Shown: positions 50,921 to 61,000, counted from the stretch's first letter. The stretch: 64,000 bases of DNA from IGN2 sp964639955 (GCA_964639955.1 CAZXGJ010000005.1:1-64000), one strand, 5' to 3'. The notes: generated by a model from the letters alone, not told the origin. Made by a program: numbers and translations.

Positions 50921-53452
50921 TTAAAACCTCACACTAAAACCAAGTGTAGGAATTATCGGAAGCATTGTTGTTGTTTCCCTGCCGAGAGTGAGATCTTCAT
51001 TTACATAATAATCGTAAGCGATTATATTGGAGCGGTTGTAAACGTTTATAACATCAAGATAAAAAATCCAATCAAGATTCCACCAATCGGCAAATGCATT
51101 TATTCTGACATCCAAACGATGATAGATCGGTTTGCGGGAGTTTAATTTCCTATCACCAAAATCCACGTCGTATATTACAGGATCTTCTTCACCCTGGTTA
51201 GTGCCGGTGTTTCTTGTTGCGATCACCGGGGTTTCCGGTATTCCATCCAAATCCTGGTCTGTTAAAATGATCCTCGGTTTAACACCGCGGGGCTCGCTAA
51301 TAGGAAATCCTGAACCGTACTGCCATCTTATACCTGCTTCCAGCCAACTGCTGATAGTATAATTGAGAACAAGATTAAGTGTATGTCTCTGGTCAAATCT
51401 GAACGGGTATTCAATTCCGTTTTCATACCTGTGGGCAAAAGCAAGGGCATAGGAAATCCACCCGGAAAATCTGCTGCCTCTGATTACATTTTTCTTTGCA
51501 AGGAAAAATTCAAATCCATATGCTTCACCAAAAGAGCTGTTAACCGGAATCTGTGTTAGAGAGTCTGCTTTTAAAATTGCAGGTAGTGTCCATCCGGAAG
51601 GAAATCTCTGGTCTTTACCGGGAATTGGTTCTGTATAAAAATTATTGCCCTGTACTACTTTTTGATCGTACAGATCTGAAAAGTCTTTATAATAGCTTTC
51701 AACCCTTGCACTCCATTCGGCAGAGAGCCATCTTTCAATTCCCAAAACATAATGAATAGCTTTCTCGGCAGCCAGCTGAATAGTGTATTTATCCGAAAGA
51801 TCGTAAAGTACACCCTGGTCACGAAGCTTTTCATATCCCGGCGATTGATAATACATTCCCCATACGGCACGGATGGTAGTCAGATCATCAATGGCATAAG
51901 AAAAAGAAATACGTGGAGCGATGTAAGTTTTCTGCAGGATATTATAATAATCCAATCTTATGCTTGGCTGTAATGTAAACTGTTCTACAATTTTAAAATT
52001 ATCCTGAATGTAGCCTCTGTACCTATTATAATTTTTTACATCCTTAAGATTATCAAAGACAGCCCTGAACTGCGGATTGGCTGCAAAGATGGCACGCACC
52101 TGTTCATCAAACTCAAAATTAAAGTTGATTGTGGTTTCCATAAAATCTGCACCTATACCGGCTTCCAGGAAATGATCACCTAAAAAATAATTCAACTTAT
52201 CATCAATTGAATATTTACGATAAAGGAAATCGCCGCTGAAGCCAAAACCCAGAAGGTATGGTGAAAGTGTATCAGGTATTGAATTTTCGAAGGCTCCTCT
52301 ATTTAAGGATGGATCGAGAATCTGGGAATCGAAATCAGTTGTTCCGTTATTTTTATACCAGGAGAAGATGAGCTTATTAAAAATCTTTTTGTTCGGTGCG
52401 AAGTGCCAGGCAGCAGCAAGCAGGTCATTATTGGTTATATTATATACTCCAACACTGTCGGGTGTATTTCTTTCTTTTCCGCTTACGACATCAACTGCAT
52501 CACGTGACCGGATTCCGCTTAATAAAAATTTATGCCCGCTGTAAGGACCAATCACAATCTTACCCTGAAGGTCGAAAAAATTAGGGAAGCTCGTGTTATC
52601 GTCAACCAGCCCGGCACTTTTAACAAATGGTTCCATTATTAAATCATAGTAGGTTCTTCTTGTATTGAAAAGCCAGCTGCCCCTTAGGTTAAAAGGATTT
52701 TTACCTTCCAGCACAAGATTTGCGTCCACTATAGAAGCATTTAAACTGCCGGTGATATTTTTTGTTATGCTCCCTTCCCTGTTAGTAACATCAAGCACAG
52801 CAGAAAGCCGGTCGCCGTATTTTGCCGGAAATCCACCCGATATAAGATTTACATCATCAACTGCATCGGGATTGAACATGCTTACAACACTGTACAGACG
52901 GTATGGATTAAAAACTTCCACATCATCAAGAATAATTAAATTCTGATCAGGGCCGCTGCCGCGAACAATTAACTGAGAGGAAAAATCATTTGGAGCCAAC
53001 ACACCGGGCAACGACTGCAGGGTTCTGAAAACATCTTCAACTGCACCGGGAAGTGTTTTTGCATCACGTGGATTTAAATCAATTAAACTTGTTCTTGTAT
53101 CCCGCTGGGATTGACGATTTGCATCAGTCACTTCTATTGCTTCCAGCTCAATCGCTTTTACATCGAGTTCTACATTCAATTCAGTAATTTTATTTGAAAA
53201 AATTTCGATTTCAAAAGTCCTGGAATCATAACCAACAGCACTGAACTTCACAATATAATTTCCGGCGGGGATGTTACTTATTTGATAACTGCCGTCAACT
53301 TCACTTGCAGCGCCGAAATTTGTACCGGGAATAACAATATTTACACCGGGTATTGATGAGTTTCCGTCAGTAACTTTGCCTGTAAGTTTTCCGGTTTGTG
53401 CCTGCACAGTCAGGAGAAGAAATGAGAAAAATATACAAATAAGAGATTTCAT
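50921..53452 (-). CDS. TonB-dependent receptor with carboxypeptidase-like regulatory domain
   Basis: An 843-residue outer-membrane receptor. A signal peptide ends near VQAQTG, followed by an N-terminal beta-sandwich (TGKVTDGNSSIPGVNIVIPG, about 22-100), a plug domain with SLPGVLAPNDFSSQLIVRGSG and LIILDDVEVFNPY, and a 22-strand-type barrel ending in Phe (PTLGFSVRF). It should import a substrate using TonB energy. No SusD-like partner is adjacent, so it is not a standard polysaccharide-utilisation pair; substrate unknown. Confidence 0.92.
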   Translation of the reverse strand: MKSLICIFFSFLLLTVQAQTGKLTGKVTDGNSSIPGVNIVIPGTNFGAASEVDGSYQISNIPAGNYIVKFSAVGYDSRTFEIEIFSNKITELNVELDVKAIELEAIEVTDANRQSQRDTRTSLIDLNPRDAKTLPGAVEDVFRTLQSLPGVLAPNDFSSQLIVRGSGPDQNLIILDDVEVFNPYRLYSVVSMFNPDAVDDVNLISGGFPAKYGDRLSAVLDVTNREGSITKNITGSLNASIVDANLVLEGKNPFNLRGSWLFNTRRTYYDLIMEPFVKSAGLVDDNTSFPNFFDLQGKIVIGPYSGHKFLLSGIRSRDAVDVVSGKERNTPDSVGVYNITNNDLLAAAWHFAPNKKIFNKLIFSWYKNNGTTDFDSQILDPSLNRGAFENSIPDTLSPYLLGFGFSGDFLYRKYSIDDKLNYFLGDHFLEAGIGADFMETTINFNFEFDEQVRAIFAANPQFRAVFDNLKDVKNYNRYRGYIQDNFKIVEQFTLQPSIRLDYYNILQKTYIAPRISFSYAIDDLTTIRAVWGMYYQSPGYEKLRDQGVLYDLSDKYTIQLAAEKAIHYVLGIERWLSAEWSARVESYYKDFSDLYDQKVVQGNNFYTEPIPGKDQRFPSGWTLPAILKADSLTQIPVNSSFGEAYGFEFFLAKKNVIRGSRFSGWISYALAFAHRYENGIEYPFRFDQRHTLNLVLNYTISSWLEAGIRWQYGSGFPISEPRGVKPRIILTDQDLDGIPETPVIATRNTGTNQGEEDPVIYDVDFGDRKLNSRKPIYHRLDVRINAFADWWNLDWIFYLDVINVYNRSNIIAYDYYVNEDLTLGRETTTMLPIIPTLGFSVRF

Positions 53453-53525
53453 TGCTTGATAAATAAGAAATACGTTTTAATTAATCTATAACAAAAAAGA
53501 GTCCGTTATAATTTTCTTATTTATC

Positions 53526-54350
53526 CTAATCAAGGTATAATGAAAACAATGCAGAATATAATCCGATTGAGATTTCGTGAAAGTTTGTTCCGGTGCCGCC
53601 GAGTTTTATATTATACCTGTAGCGGGTGTATAGAGTAAAAGTATCTTTTATTGTAAACAAACCAGCAGAAATTTCCGGTGCGATACCATGATTCGAGCTG
53701 AAATTTGTATACAACGATAATCCCGGGGCGATGTATTCTGTGTGAGGAAGCTCAAATATTTTTTTATAACCCAAACGCAGATAATTCGGTTTTTCTGAGT
53801 TGAAGATGTGCGTGTACTCAATTGAGAAATAACCGGAAGGATAGTCTGAACCTTTTTTCCGTAAAGAGATAAATGGAATTTCCTTCGTCAGCCCAAAGTA
53901 ACTTTCATTACCATCGAACACATAATCCGGAAAAGGCAAAAGGAAAATAGCTCCTGCAAATAGACAAACTGTAAGAAAATCAGATCCACCCTCAAGTTTC
54001 GGCTCATAAGGAAGGTCAAAATCGAAAACTTCGCTTGTATCGATTCTTCCATCAGCAGTTTCAGTAATTATAATAAACTCAACTATGTTATCGCTGAATG
54101 AAAGGTTATCTATCTCAATTTCTGCTATATGCAAGTCCGTAAGTTCTGAAGCAATATCGAATTGGTATTCCTGCTCCAGTGCAACTTTGGATCTGGCTAC
54201 TTCACTTGTGTAAAAAGAAAGCTTAAACTTATGCGGGATTTCGCGCGTGCAGTAAGCATCGATTAAATATAACTCGATAGAATCTGATTGACCAAAGATA
54301 CAGGATGGAAGAAACAACACAGCAATAATGAAATTTTTCAAGAACCTCAT
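53526..54350 (-). CDS. Hypothetical exported protein
   Basis: A 274-residue protein of no family I recognise. The N-terminus MRFLKNFIIAVLFLPSC could be a lipoprotein signal, or be cut near FGQ. A beta-rich domain follows, then a central hydrophobic FLTVCLFAGAIFLLPF segment (about 124-139) and a C-terminal half with short strands (GYFSIEYTHIF, HEISIGLYSALFSLYLD) that could insert in the outer membrane. Confidence 0.6.
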   Translation of the reverse strand: MRFLKNFIIAVLFLPSCIFGQSDSIELYLIDAYCTREIPHKFKLSFYTSEVARSKVALEQEYQFDIASELTDLHIAEIEIDNLSFSDNIVEFIIITETADGRIDTSEVFDFDLPYEPKLEGGSDFLTVCLFAGAIFLLPFPDYVFDGNESYFGLTKEIPFISLRKKGSDYPSGYFSIEYTHIFNSEKPNYLRLGYKKIFELPHTEYIAPGLSLYTNFSSNHGIAPEISAGLFTIKDTFTLYTRYRYNIKLGGTGTNFHEISIGLYSALFSLYLD

Positions 54351-54405
54351 TCATATTTCCTAATATTAAAGAATTATTAAAACAAAGTTAGAAAATGATT
54401 TGAAC

Positions 54406-55539
54406 TTATCTCAATGCTTTTTCTATATCTTGAATGAGATCTTCAACATCTTCAATCCCAACTGAAAAGCGAACAAGTGCATCTGTGAATCCGTACTTTT
54501 CTCTCTCCTCTTTCGGAACAGAAGCATGTGTCATTGAAGCAGGATGACAAATAAGACTTTCAACTCCGCCAAGACTTTCAGCGAGTGTGAAAATCTTCAC
54601 ATTGTTTAAAACCTTTTTTGCTTTTTCAATTGAACCAAAATCAGCTGAAACCATCCCACCAAAACCACGCATTTGTTTCTTTGCAAGCTCGTGTTGCGGA
54701 TGATCTTTCAATCCCGGGTAAATTACTTTTTTTGCTGCACCAGATTTGGAAAGAAATTCTGCAAATACTTTGGCGTTTTCTTCATGCTGTTTCATTCTCA
54801 CTGCAAGTGTTTTAGTTGAACGAAGAACCAACCAGCAATCAAATGGTGATGGAACTCCGCCAGCAGCATTTTGAATGTATCGCAATCTCTCATGATATTT
54901 TTCGTTGCTTGTTACGAGAATCCCACCAACCATATCGCTGTGACCGTTCAGATATTTTGTTGTTGAATGAAGAACGATATCTATCCCCAATTCCAATGGA
55001 TTCTGAAAATAAGGACTCATAAAAGTATTGTCGCAAACAGTGATGAGATTATTCTTCTTTGCAATGTCTGAAACTGCTTTTAAATCAGTAAGAATTAACA
55101 TCGGATTTGTCGGAGTTTCAACAAAAATCATCTTAGTGTTTTTTCTTATTGCATTTTCGATGTTTGATGGATTGCTTGTATCAACCCAGGAATATTCAAG
55201 TCCATAGTTAGTCATATTTAACTCATAAAGACGGTAAGTTCCACCGTAAACATTGCTGGAAATAATTATATGATCACCGGCTTTAACAAGACTCATCAAT
55301 GCGTGAGTTGCGGCAAGCCCCGATGCGAAAGCAATCCCGTATTTCCCTTTTTCGAGAGTTGCAATGTTTTTTTCCAACGCTTGCCGTGTAAGATTGTGAG
55401 TTCTGCCGTACTCATAGCCGGTACTTTTCCCCAACTCGTGCTGAGCATAAGTTGATGTTAAATACAACGGAGTAATTACAGCTCCGGTTGTAGGATCAGG
55501 AACTTGCCCTGCGTGAATTGCGTCTGTTGAAAAGCCCAT
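54406..55539 (-). CDS. Cystathionine gamma-synthase/lyase family PLP enzyme
   Basis: I chose the ATG at 55539 (377 residues, MGFSTDAIHAGQ) because AAGGA precedes it; a longer frame up to 55611 would start inside palindromic repeats. The cofactor lysine is in HSTTKYLNGHSDMVGG. Other family motifs are GYEYGRTHNLTR, ASGLAATHAL, ETPTNPML and SLGGVESLICHPASMTH. It belongs to transsulfuration; gamma-lyase (cysteine from cystathionine) is likely because a cystathionine beta-synthase gene is upstream, but gamma-synthase activity cannot be excluded. Confidence 0.93.
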   Translation of the reverse strand: MGFSTDAIHAGQVPDPTTGAVITPLYLTSTYAQHELGKSTGYEYGRTHNLTRQALEKNIATLEKGKYGIAFASGLAATHALMSLVKAGDHIIISSNVYGGTYRLYELNMTNYGLEYSWVDTSNPSNIENAIRKNTKMIFVETPTNPMLILTDLKAVSDIAKKNNLITVCDNTFMSPYFQNPLELGIDIVLHSTTKYLNGHSDMVGGILVTSNEKYHERLRYIQNAAGGVPSPFDCWLVLRSTKTLAVRMKQHEENAKVFAEFLSKSGAAKKVIYPGLKDHPQHELAKKQMRGFGGMVSADFGSIEKAKKVLNNVKIFTLAESLGGVESLICHPASMTHASVPKEEREKYGFTDALVRFSVGIEDVEDLIQDIEKALR

Positions 55540-55561
55540 TTTTATTCCTTCTTTTGCTTTA

Positions 55562-55619
55562 CCCTGAACTTGTTTCAGGGTCTTATTAATTTTACAAAGA
55601 TCCCGAAACAAGTTCGGGA
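55562..55619. repeat. Inverted pair of short palindromes between the transsulfuration genes
   Basis: CCCTGAA/CTTGT/TTCAGGG (55562-55580) and TCCCGAA/ACAAG/TTCGGGA (55601-55619) are two copies of one palindrome family in opposite orientation, 20 bases apart. This is a REPIN arrangement. It fills most of the gap between the beta-synthase stop and the gamma-enzyme start. Confidence 0.8.
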
Positions 55620-55626
55620 TGATAAT

Positions 55627-56991
55627 TTATTTACTATCCAAATTAATTAAATCATACCTTGTTATTATATCAGTAACCAGCCCAAAATCGCTGACAAGAA
55701 TCGCCGCATTTTCTTTGAGAAGATTTTTTACTTCCGATATTTCTGTCTTCGCATCAAGTATCGGGAAACTTTCTTCCATCACTTCTTTGATAAGTGAATT
55801 GAAAAGAGTTGGATCATCAACCAGCTTTGAGAGCAGCCGACCTTCCCTGATTGCACCAATGGATTGTTTTCCTCTCAGCACAGGAATTTGTGTGTAACCT
55901 GTTTTGGTGATTAGTTCAAGAACATCTTTCACTTTGTCATCTTCTTTAACTGCAACAATTTCTTCAATACCGAGAGACTTTTTCCTATCGGAGATATCAC
56001 GAAGTGTTCTAACTTCTGTATCGAGCATGCGATTAAGTTTAAGCCAATCTTCGTTGTGAACTTTGGAAAGATATCTTTCTCCGGTATCACAGACAATGAA
56101 AACGATGACATCATCTTTACTGCAATGTTTTGCAACTTCAAGTGCAACGTGAACAATCGTTCCGGTGCTTCCACCACAAAAAATTCCTTCTTCTTTTGTT
56201 AATCTTCTTGCTGCAGCGAATGAATCTTTATCACTTATGTTTATAATTTTATCAATGTACTGGAAGTGCACATTTTCCGGTAAACAATCCTGCCCGATTC
56301 CTTCAACAAGATAAGGAGTTCCTTTAATTATTTCTCCCGTCTCTTTGTAGTGCTTAAATATTGAACCAAGAGGATCTGCACCGATAACCTGTATGTTTGG
56401 ATTTTTTTCTTTAAGAAATCTCCCTGTGCCGCTTATCGTTCCTCCTGTTCCGATACTTGAAACGAAGTGAGTTATTTTCCCATCCGTCTGTCTCCAGATT
56501 TCCGGTCCGGTTGTTTTATAATGAATTTCCGGATTTGAAGGATTCGAATACTGGTATGCAAAAAATGAATTTGGAATTTCTTTGTGCAACCGCTTTGCAA
56601 CATTCACATAATATTCCGGGTCATCAGGATCGACAAGATTTGAAACAACGATAACTTCCGCACCGAGTGCTTTGAGGTAATTAATTTTTTCCGCACTAAC
56701 TTTTGATGTAACAACAAAAATACATTTGTATCCTTTTACTGCTGCTGTAATTGCCAAACCGATTCCCGTGTTGCCGCTTGTTGCTTCGATGATTGTTCCG
56801 CCGGAGTGCAAAACTCCTTTCTGTTCTGCATCTGCAATCATACTATAACCAATTCGGTCTTTTACACTTCCGCCCGGATTGGCAGATTCCAGCTTTGCAA
56901 AAATTTGCGGCTTTAATCCTTTATTTATTTTGTTGAGCTTTATAAGCGGTGTATTGCCTATCTGTTCTATTATGCTGTTTTTGTATTCCAA
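55627..56991 (-). CDS. Cystathionine beta-synthase (PLP domain plus CBS domains)
   Basis: A 454-residue protein; start TTG at 56991 (no ATG fits the conserved N-terminus IIEQIGNTPLIKLNKI). The PLP lysine is in NPGGSVKDRIG, with the TSGNTGIGLAI and GTGGTISGTGR phosphate loops. Residues after about 330 form two CBS motifs (VLELITKTGYTQIPVLRGKQ, LLKENAAILVSDFG) that could bind a nucleotide or S-adenosylmethionine. It condenses serine or homocysteine derivatives; bifunctional cysteine synthase activity is possible. A second copy of its first 43 codons lies at 57732-57860. Confidence 0.93.
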   Translation of the reverse strand: MEYKNSIIEQIGNTPLIKLNKINKGLKPQIFAKLESANPGGSVKDRIGYSMIADAEQKGVLHSGGTIIEATSGNTGIGLAITAAVKGYKCIFVVTSKVSAEKINYLKALGAEVIVVSNLVDPDDPEYYVNVAKRLHKEIPNSFFAYQYSNPSNPEIHYKTTGPEIWRQTDGKITHFVSSIGTGGTISGTGRFLKEKNPNIQVIGADPLGSIFKHYKETGEIIKGTPYLVEGIGQDCLPENVHFQYIDKIINISDKDSFAAARRLTKEEGIFCGGSTGTIVHVALEVAKHCSKDDVIVFIVCDTGERYLSKVHNEDWLKLNRMLDTEVRTLRDISDRKKSLGIEEIVAVKEDDKVKDVLELITKTGYTQIPVLRGKQSIGAIREGRLLSKLVDDPTLFNSLIKEVMEESFPILDAKTEISEVKNLLKENAAILVSDFGLVTDIITRYDLINLDSK

Positions 56992-57195
56992 ATCTGTCTA
57001 TATAATTTTAGTTTTTAAAAAATCGGTCAATAATAAGGAATTGATTGGAATGATGAAAGAATAAATCTTCTAACCCTAGACCAAACTCCGAATATCAATC
57101 CAATATTCTTTATTTACCCGGGGAAATGAGTTATATTTATATTGAAATGGTCGAAGTCAATCATTATATTTTAACAGTAATTTAATTGTGAATGA

Positions 57196-57402
57196 ATGAC
57201 AAAACCTGAAAAAATTATTGCGCGGGTACTTAGTGGTACATCTGATGCAAATATTGACTTTGAAGACTTGCGAAGATTACTTAATGAGCTGGGTTTTGAA
57301 GAAAGAATAAAAGGCAGTCATCATATTTTTTGGAAAACAAATATTGTTGAGATTATCAATATTCAACCTAAGGGATCTAAAGCTAAACCATACCAGGTTT
57401 AG
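57196..57402 (+). CDS. hicA: HicA-like toxin truncated by a premature stop
   Basis: A 68-residue HicA. The core RRLLNELGFEERIKGSHHIF holds the catalytic His, and INIQPKGSKAKPYQV follows. A TAG at 57400-57402 then ends translation. Reading on in the same frame gives QVRNLILKYKLG and a stop at 57441, the normal C-terminal helix of the family. A single base change (for example CAG or AAG to TAG) explains the break. The shortened toxin is probably inactive or weak. Confidence 0.8.
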   Translation: MTKPEKIIARVLSGTSDANIDFEDLRRLLNELGFEERIKGSHHIFWKTNIVEIINIQPKGSKAKPYQV

Positions 57403-57448
57403 CAGGTGCGAAACCTAATATTAAAATACAAACTAGGATAATTAATAA

Positions 57449-57658
57449 GTGAGTAAGTATGAAATAATTATTTACTGGAGCGAGGAAGATCAGGCATATA
57501 TCGCAGAAATTCCTGAACTTCCTGGATGTTCTGCAGATGGTGCAACATATTCAGATGCATTAAAAAATGTTGAAGTTAGCGCACAGGAGTGGATTGAAAC
57601 AGCTAAAAAGTTAGGACGTGAAATTCCAAAACCAAAGGGTCGACTTCACTACGCTTAG
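57449..57658 (+). CDS. hicB: HicB-family antitoxin
   Basis: A 69-residue HicB-type protein starting at GTG (57449). The signature YEIIIYWSEEDQAYIAEIPELPGCSADGATYSDAL is complete (quoted as two parts: YEIIIYWSEEDQAYIAEIP and ELPGCSADG), and the protein ends in PKPKGRLHYA without a DNA-binding domain. It lies 7 bases after the read-through end of hicA. The pair sits between intact cystathionine beta-synthase and a fragment of it. Confidence 0.85.
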   Translation: MSKYEIIIYWSEEDQAYIAEIPELPGCSADGATYSDALKNVEVSAQEWIETAKKLGREIPKPKGRLHYA

Positions 57659-57731
57659 TTTTCTAAGACCCCATCCAAAATTTTTTTCTATAATGACGGA
57701 ATCCTACGCGACAACCTATTTAACTTATCAT

Positions 57732-57860
57732 TATACTTCCACCCGGGTTGGCTGATTGCAGCTTTGCAAAAATTTGCGGCTTTAATCCTTTGTTTATTTT
57801 GTTGAGCTTAATTAAAGGGGTATTACCTATTTGTTCTATTATGCTGTTTTTGTATTCCAA
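57732..57860 (-). pseudogene. Displaced 5' end of a second cystathionine beta-synthase copy
   Basis: On the reverse strand, the TTG at 57860 begins the same reading as the intact gene (EYKNSIIEQIGNTPLIKLNK...) and continues to NPGGS, codon 42, where the match ends. By hand, about 119 of 132 bases match 56863-56994. The fragment and the intact start are in the same orientation, with hicAB between them. The bases between the hicB stop and this fragment (57659-57731) hold nothing I recognise. Confidence 0.9.
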
Positions 57861-57957
57861 ATCAATTTACTCATTTTAAAAAAAGTTGGGGCAATTTTAA
57901 GCATTTGGAATGATTGATAAAAGTGAAAAGATTTATAAGTGATTGAATTAACATTTA

Positions 57958-57989
57958 TTGATGGTAAAATGTTATTTAGTTAGTTTTGC
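57958..57989 (+). promoter_or_regulatory. Bacteroidota-type promoter for the restriction-modification gene
   Basis: TTG (57958-57960), a 20-nt spacer, and TAGTTTTGC (57981-57989), 34 bases before the TTG start at 58024. Confidence 0.6.
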
Positions 57990-58023
57990 CAGAGCATAAT
58001 TTAACCAGATATATTCAATACGC

Positions 58024-61000
58024 TTGCAAGCAATTTTCGAGAAATATCTTCATTCAGTCTCCGCCAAGTTTTCTCACCGAGAAACATCCGAAATGGGTTA
58101 TCGCACTGATTTCGAAATTCTTCTTCAAGGCATCTTTGAGAAAATTAATGTAAAACGAATAGATCACGATCCAAAAGCCAAAGGCGGTAACAAACCTGAT
58201 TTCATTGTAATGAAGAATGATATACCCATTCTTTACATCGAGGCAAAAAGCATAGGCGAATCTCTTGATAAAATTGAAAAGTCAAAACAAATGGAAAGAT
58301 ACTTCGGGTATGCTAATCTTGTTCTGACCGATTATGTTGAATTCAGGTTTTACAGAAATGGAATTAAATACAACGAGCCTATTAAAATTGCTAACTATGA
58401 TTTGGATTCAAGAACGATCAGTGCATTGCCGGATAATTTTGAATTTGCTGCAAAGACTCTAATTGATTTCACACAATCTCACAAAGAACCTATAAAATCC
58501 GGCGAGCATCTTGCTAAAATAATGGGTGGAAAAGCTCAGCGAATACGAGATAATATTAAAGATGTTCTTTCTAAGAAAGATGAAAAGAAACCTGAAATAC
58601 TGAACGTCTACAACACCATCAAAAAGCTTTTAGTACACGATCTTAAAGAAGAAGATTTTGCAGATATGTATGCTCAAACTCTGGTTTATGGATTATTTGT
58701 TGCAAAGTATCACGACAAATCTCCGGAAAACTTTTCCAGACAGGAAGCGCGTGATCTTGTTCCGGCGTCGAATCCTTTTCTTAGACATTTCTTTGATCAT
58801 ATTGTTGGACCCGATTTCGATAAACGTCTTGAGTATATCGTAAATGAATTGTGCGAAGTTTTTGCTCACGCTGATGTTCAGCATTTGATGAAACAATATT
58901 TTGCTGATGATCTTTGGGGTAAAACTCACGAAGGTCCGGATCCTGTAATTCATTTTTATGAAGACTTCCTTAAAGAATACGATGCAGAACTACGCAAAAA
59001 GATGGGCGCTTATTATACGCCCTTGCCTATTGTAAGATTTATTGTCCGTTCTGTTGATTACCTTCTTCAAAAAGAATTTAATCTTCCATCCGGACTGGCT
59101 GATACTTCCAAACTTGAAAATGGAATTCATCGGGTTCAGATTCTTGATCCCGCAGTTGGAACGGGAACTTTTCTTAGTGCAGTTATTCGAGAAATTTATT
59201 TGAAGTTGCAAAACAGCGGACAGATTGGGCGATGGACAACTTATGTCCATAACGATTTACTTCCCCGCTTACACGGATTTGAACTGATGATGGCTCCTTA
59301 TACAATTGCACATCTAAAGCTTAGTATGTCTTTTAAAGCAACAGGTTTTAAATACTTTAACCGCCGGCTTGGAATTTATCTCACCAACTCACTTGAAGAA
59401 GGCGAACCGCAACAAGAAATGTTTGCCGGTTTTGGTTTTGCCGAAAGTATTGCAGAAGAATCCAAAGAAGCTGCTCTTATTAAAAACGAAACTCCGATAA
59501 TGGTTGTTATTGGTAATCCGCCTTATGCTGGTGAATCAAGTAACGCTTCATACAAGGGTAATGATATTTATAAACAGGAACCTTCCGGTGGTAAACTCAA
59601 AGAGAGAGCTGGGAAATGGTTAAATGATGATTATGTAAAATTTATTCGATACGCCGAAAGTATGATGGAAAAAACGGGGGAAGGAATTGTTGCAATGATT
59701 ACAGCACACGGTTATATAGACAATCCAACATTTAGAGGTATGCGATGGCAACTTATGAAAAGTTTTGATGAAATTTACATTCTTGATTTGCATGGGAATG
59801 CAAATAAAAAAGAAAAGGCTCCTGACGGTAGTGATGATAAAAATGTGTTCGATATAAAGCAAGGCGTTGCCATTTTTTGGGGGATTAAAAAAAGTAAATT
59901 AAAAATTTCCGAGACAAAAATATTTATTTCACACTGTTTTGGTTCCCGTCAAAATAAATTTATTTATTTAACAGAAAACACAATTAGTTCTGTTAATTGG
60001 GAAAGAGTTTTACCTTCAGCACCAAATTATGAATGGGTAATTCACGACGAAAAAAATAAGAGAAATTTCACAAACAGAATTTCAGTCACTGATTTATTTA
60101 TAATAAATAGTGTTGGAATCGTAACAGCAAGAGATACAACAACAATTCAGTATACTAAGGATGATGTTAAAAAAGTAATTCATGATTTTATGACTCTTGA
60201 TAATGAAGAAGTAAGAATAAAATATAAACTAGGCAAGGATGTTAGAGATTGGAAAGTAAGTTTAGCAAAAGAAGACATAATGAAAAATTATGAGGAGAAC
60301 AAAATAATTTCAATAAATTATCGTCCATTCGATATTAGATGGACATTCTATACTGGAAATTCTCGTGGTTTCCACTGCATGCCACGTGGTGGAGTTATGC
60401 TGCATTTATTAAAGGACAATTTGGCATTGGTTATACTTCGCCAAGTAAAGGCCGGTGATAGTTTTCAACATATTTTTATTTCTAGTTATGTTGTTGAATC
60501 AACTCTTATTTCTAATAGAACAAGTGAGATAGATTATGTTTTACCTCTATATGTTTATTCTGAAGACGGAACAAAAATCCCTAACCTCAAAAAAGAAATT
60601 GTAGAAGATATAGAAAAGACAGTTGGCAAAGTTACACCGGAAGATATTCTGGATTATATTTATGCAGTTTTACACTCGCCTTCTTACAGAGAAAAGTACA
60701 AAGAGTTTTTAAAGATAGACTTTCCGCGAGTGCCATATCCAAAAGACAAAGAAACTTTTACGCAGCTCGTTAAGTTTGGAACAGAACTGCGCTTGATTCA
60801 TTTACTTGAATCACCAAAAGTAAATCAGTTCATCACAACATATCCTGTTGAGGGAGATAATGTTGTTGAGAAAGTAAGGTTTGAGAATACAGAAAGTAGG
60901 GACAAGTCGCGACTTGTCCCTACAATGCAAAACATTGGTAATGTTTACATCAACAAAGAACAATACTTTGGTAATGTTCCTGAAATTGCCTGGAACTTTT

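Noticed and set aside
55540..55611. Longer N-terminus for the cystathionine gamma-enzyme
   Set aside because: The extension is read from palindromic repeats; the ATG at 55539 has AAGGA and matches the usual N-terminus.
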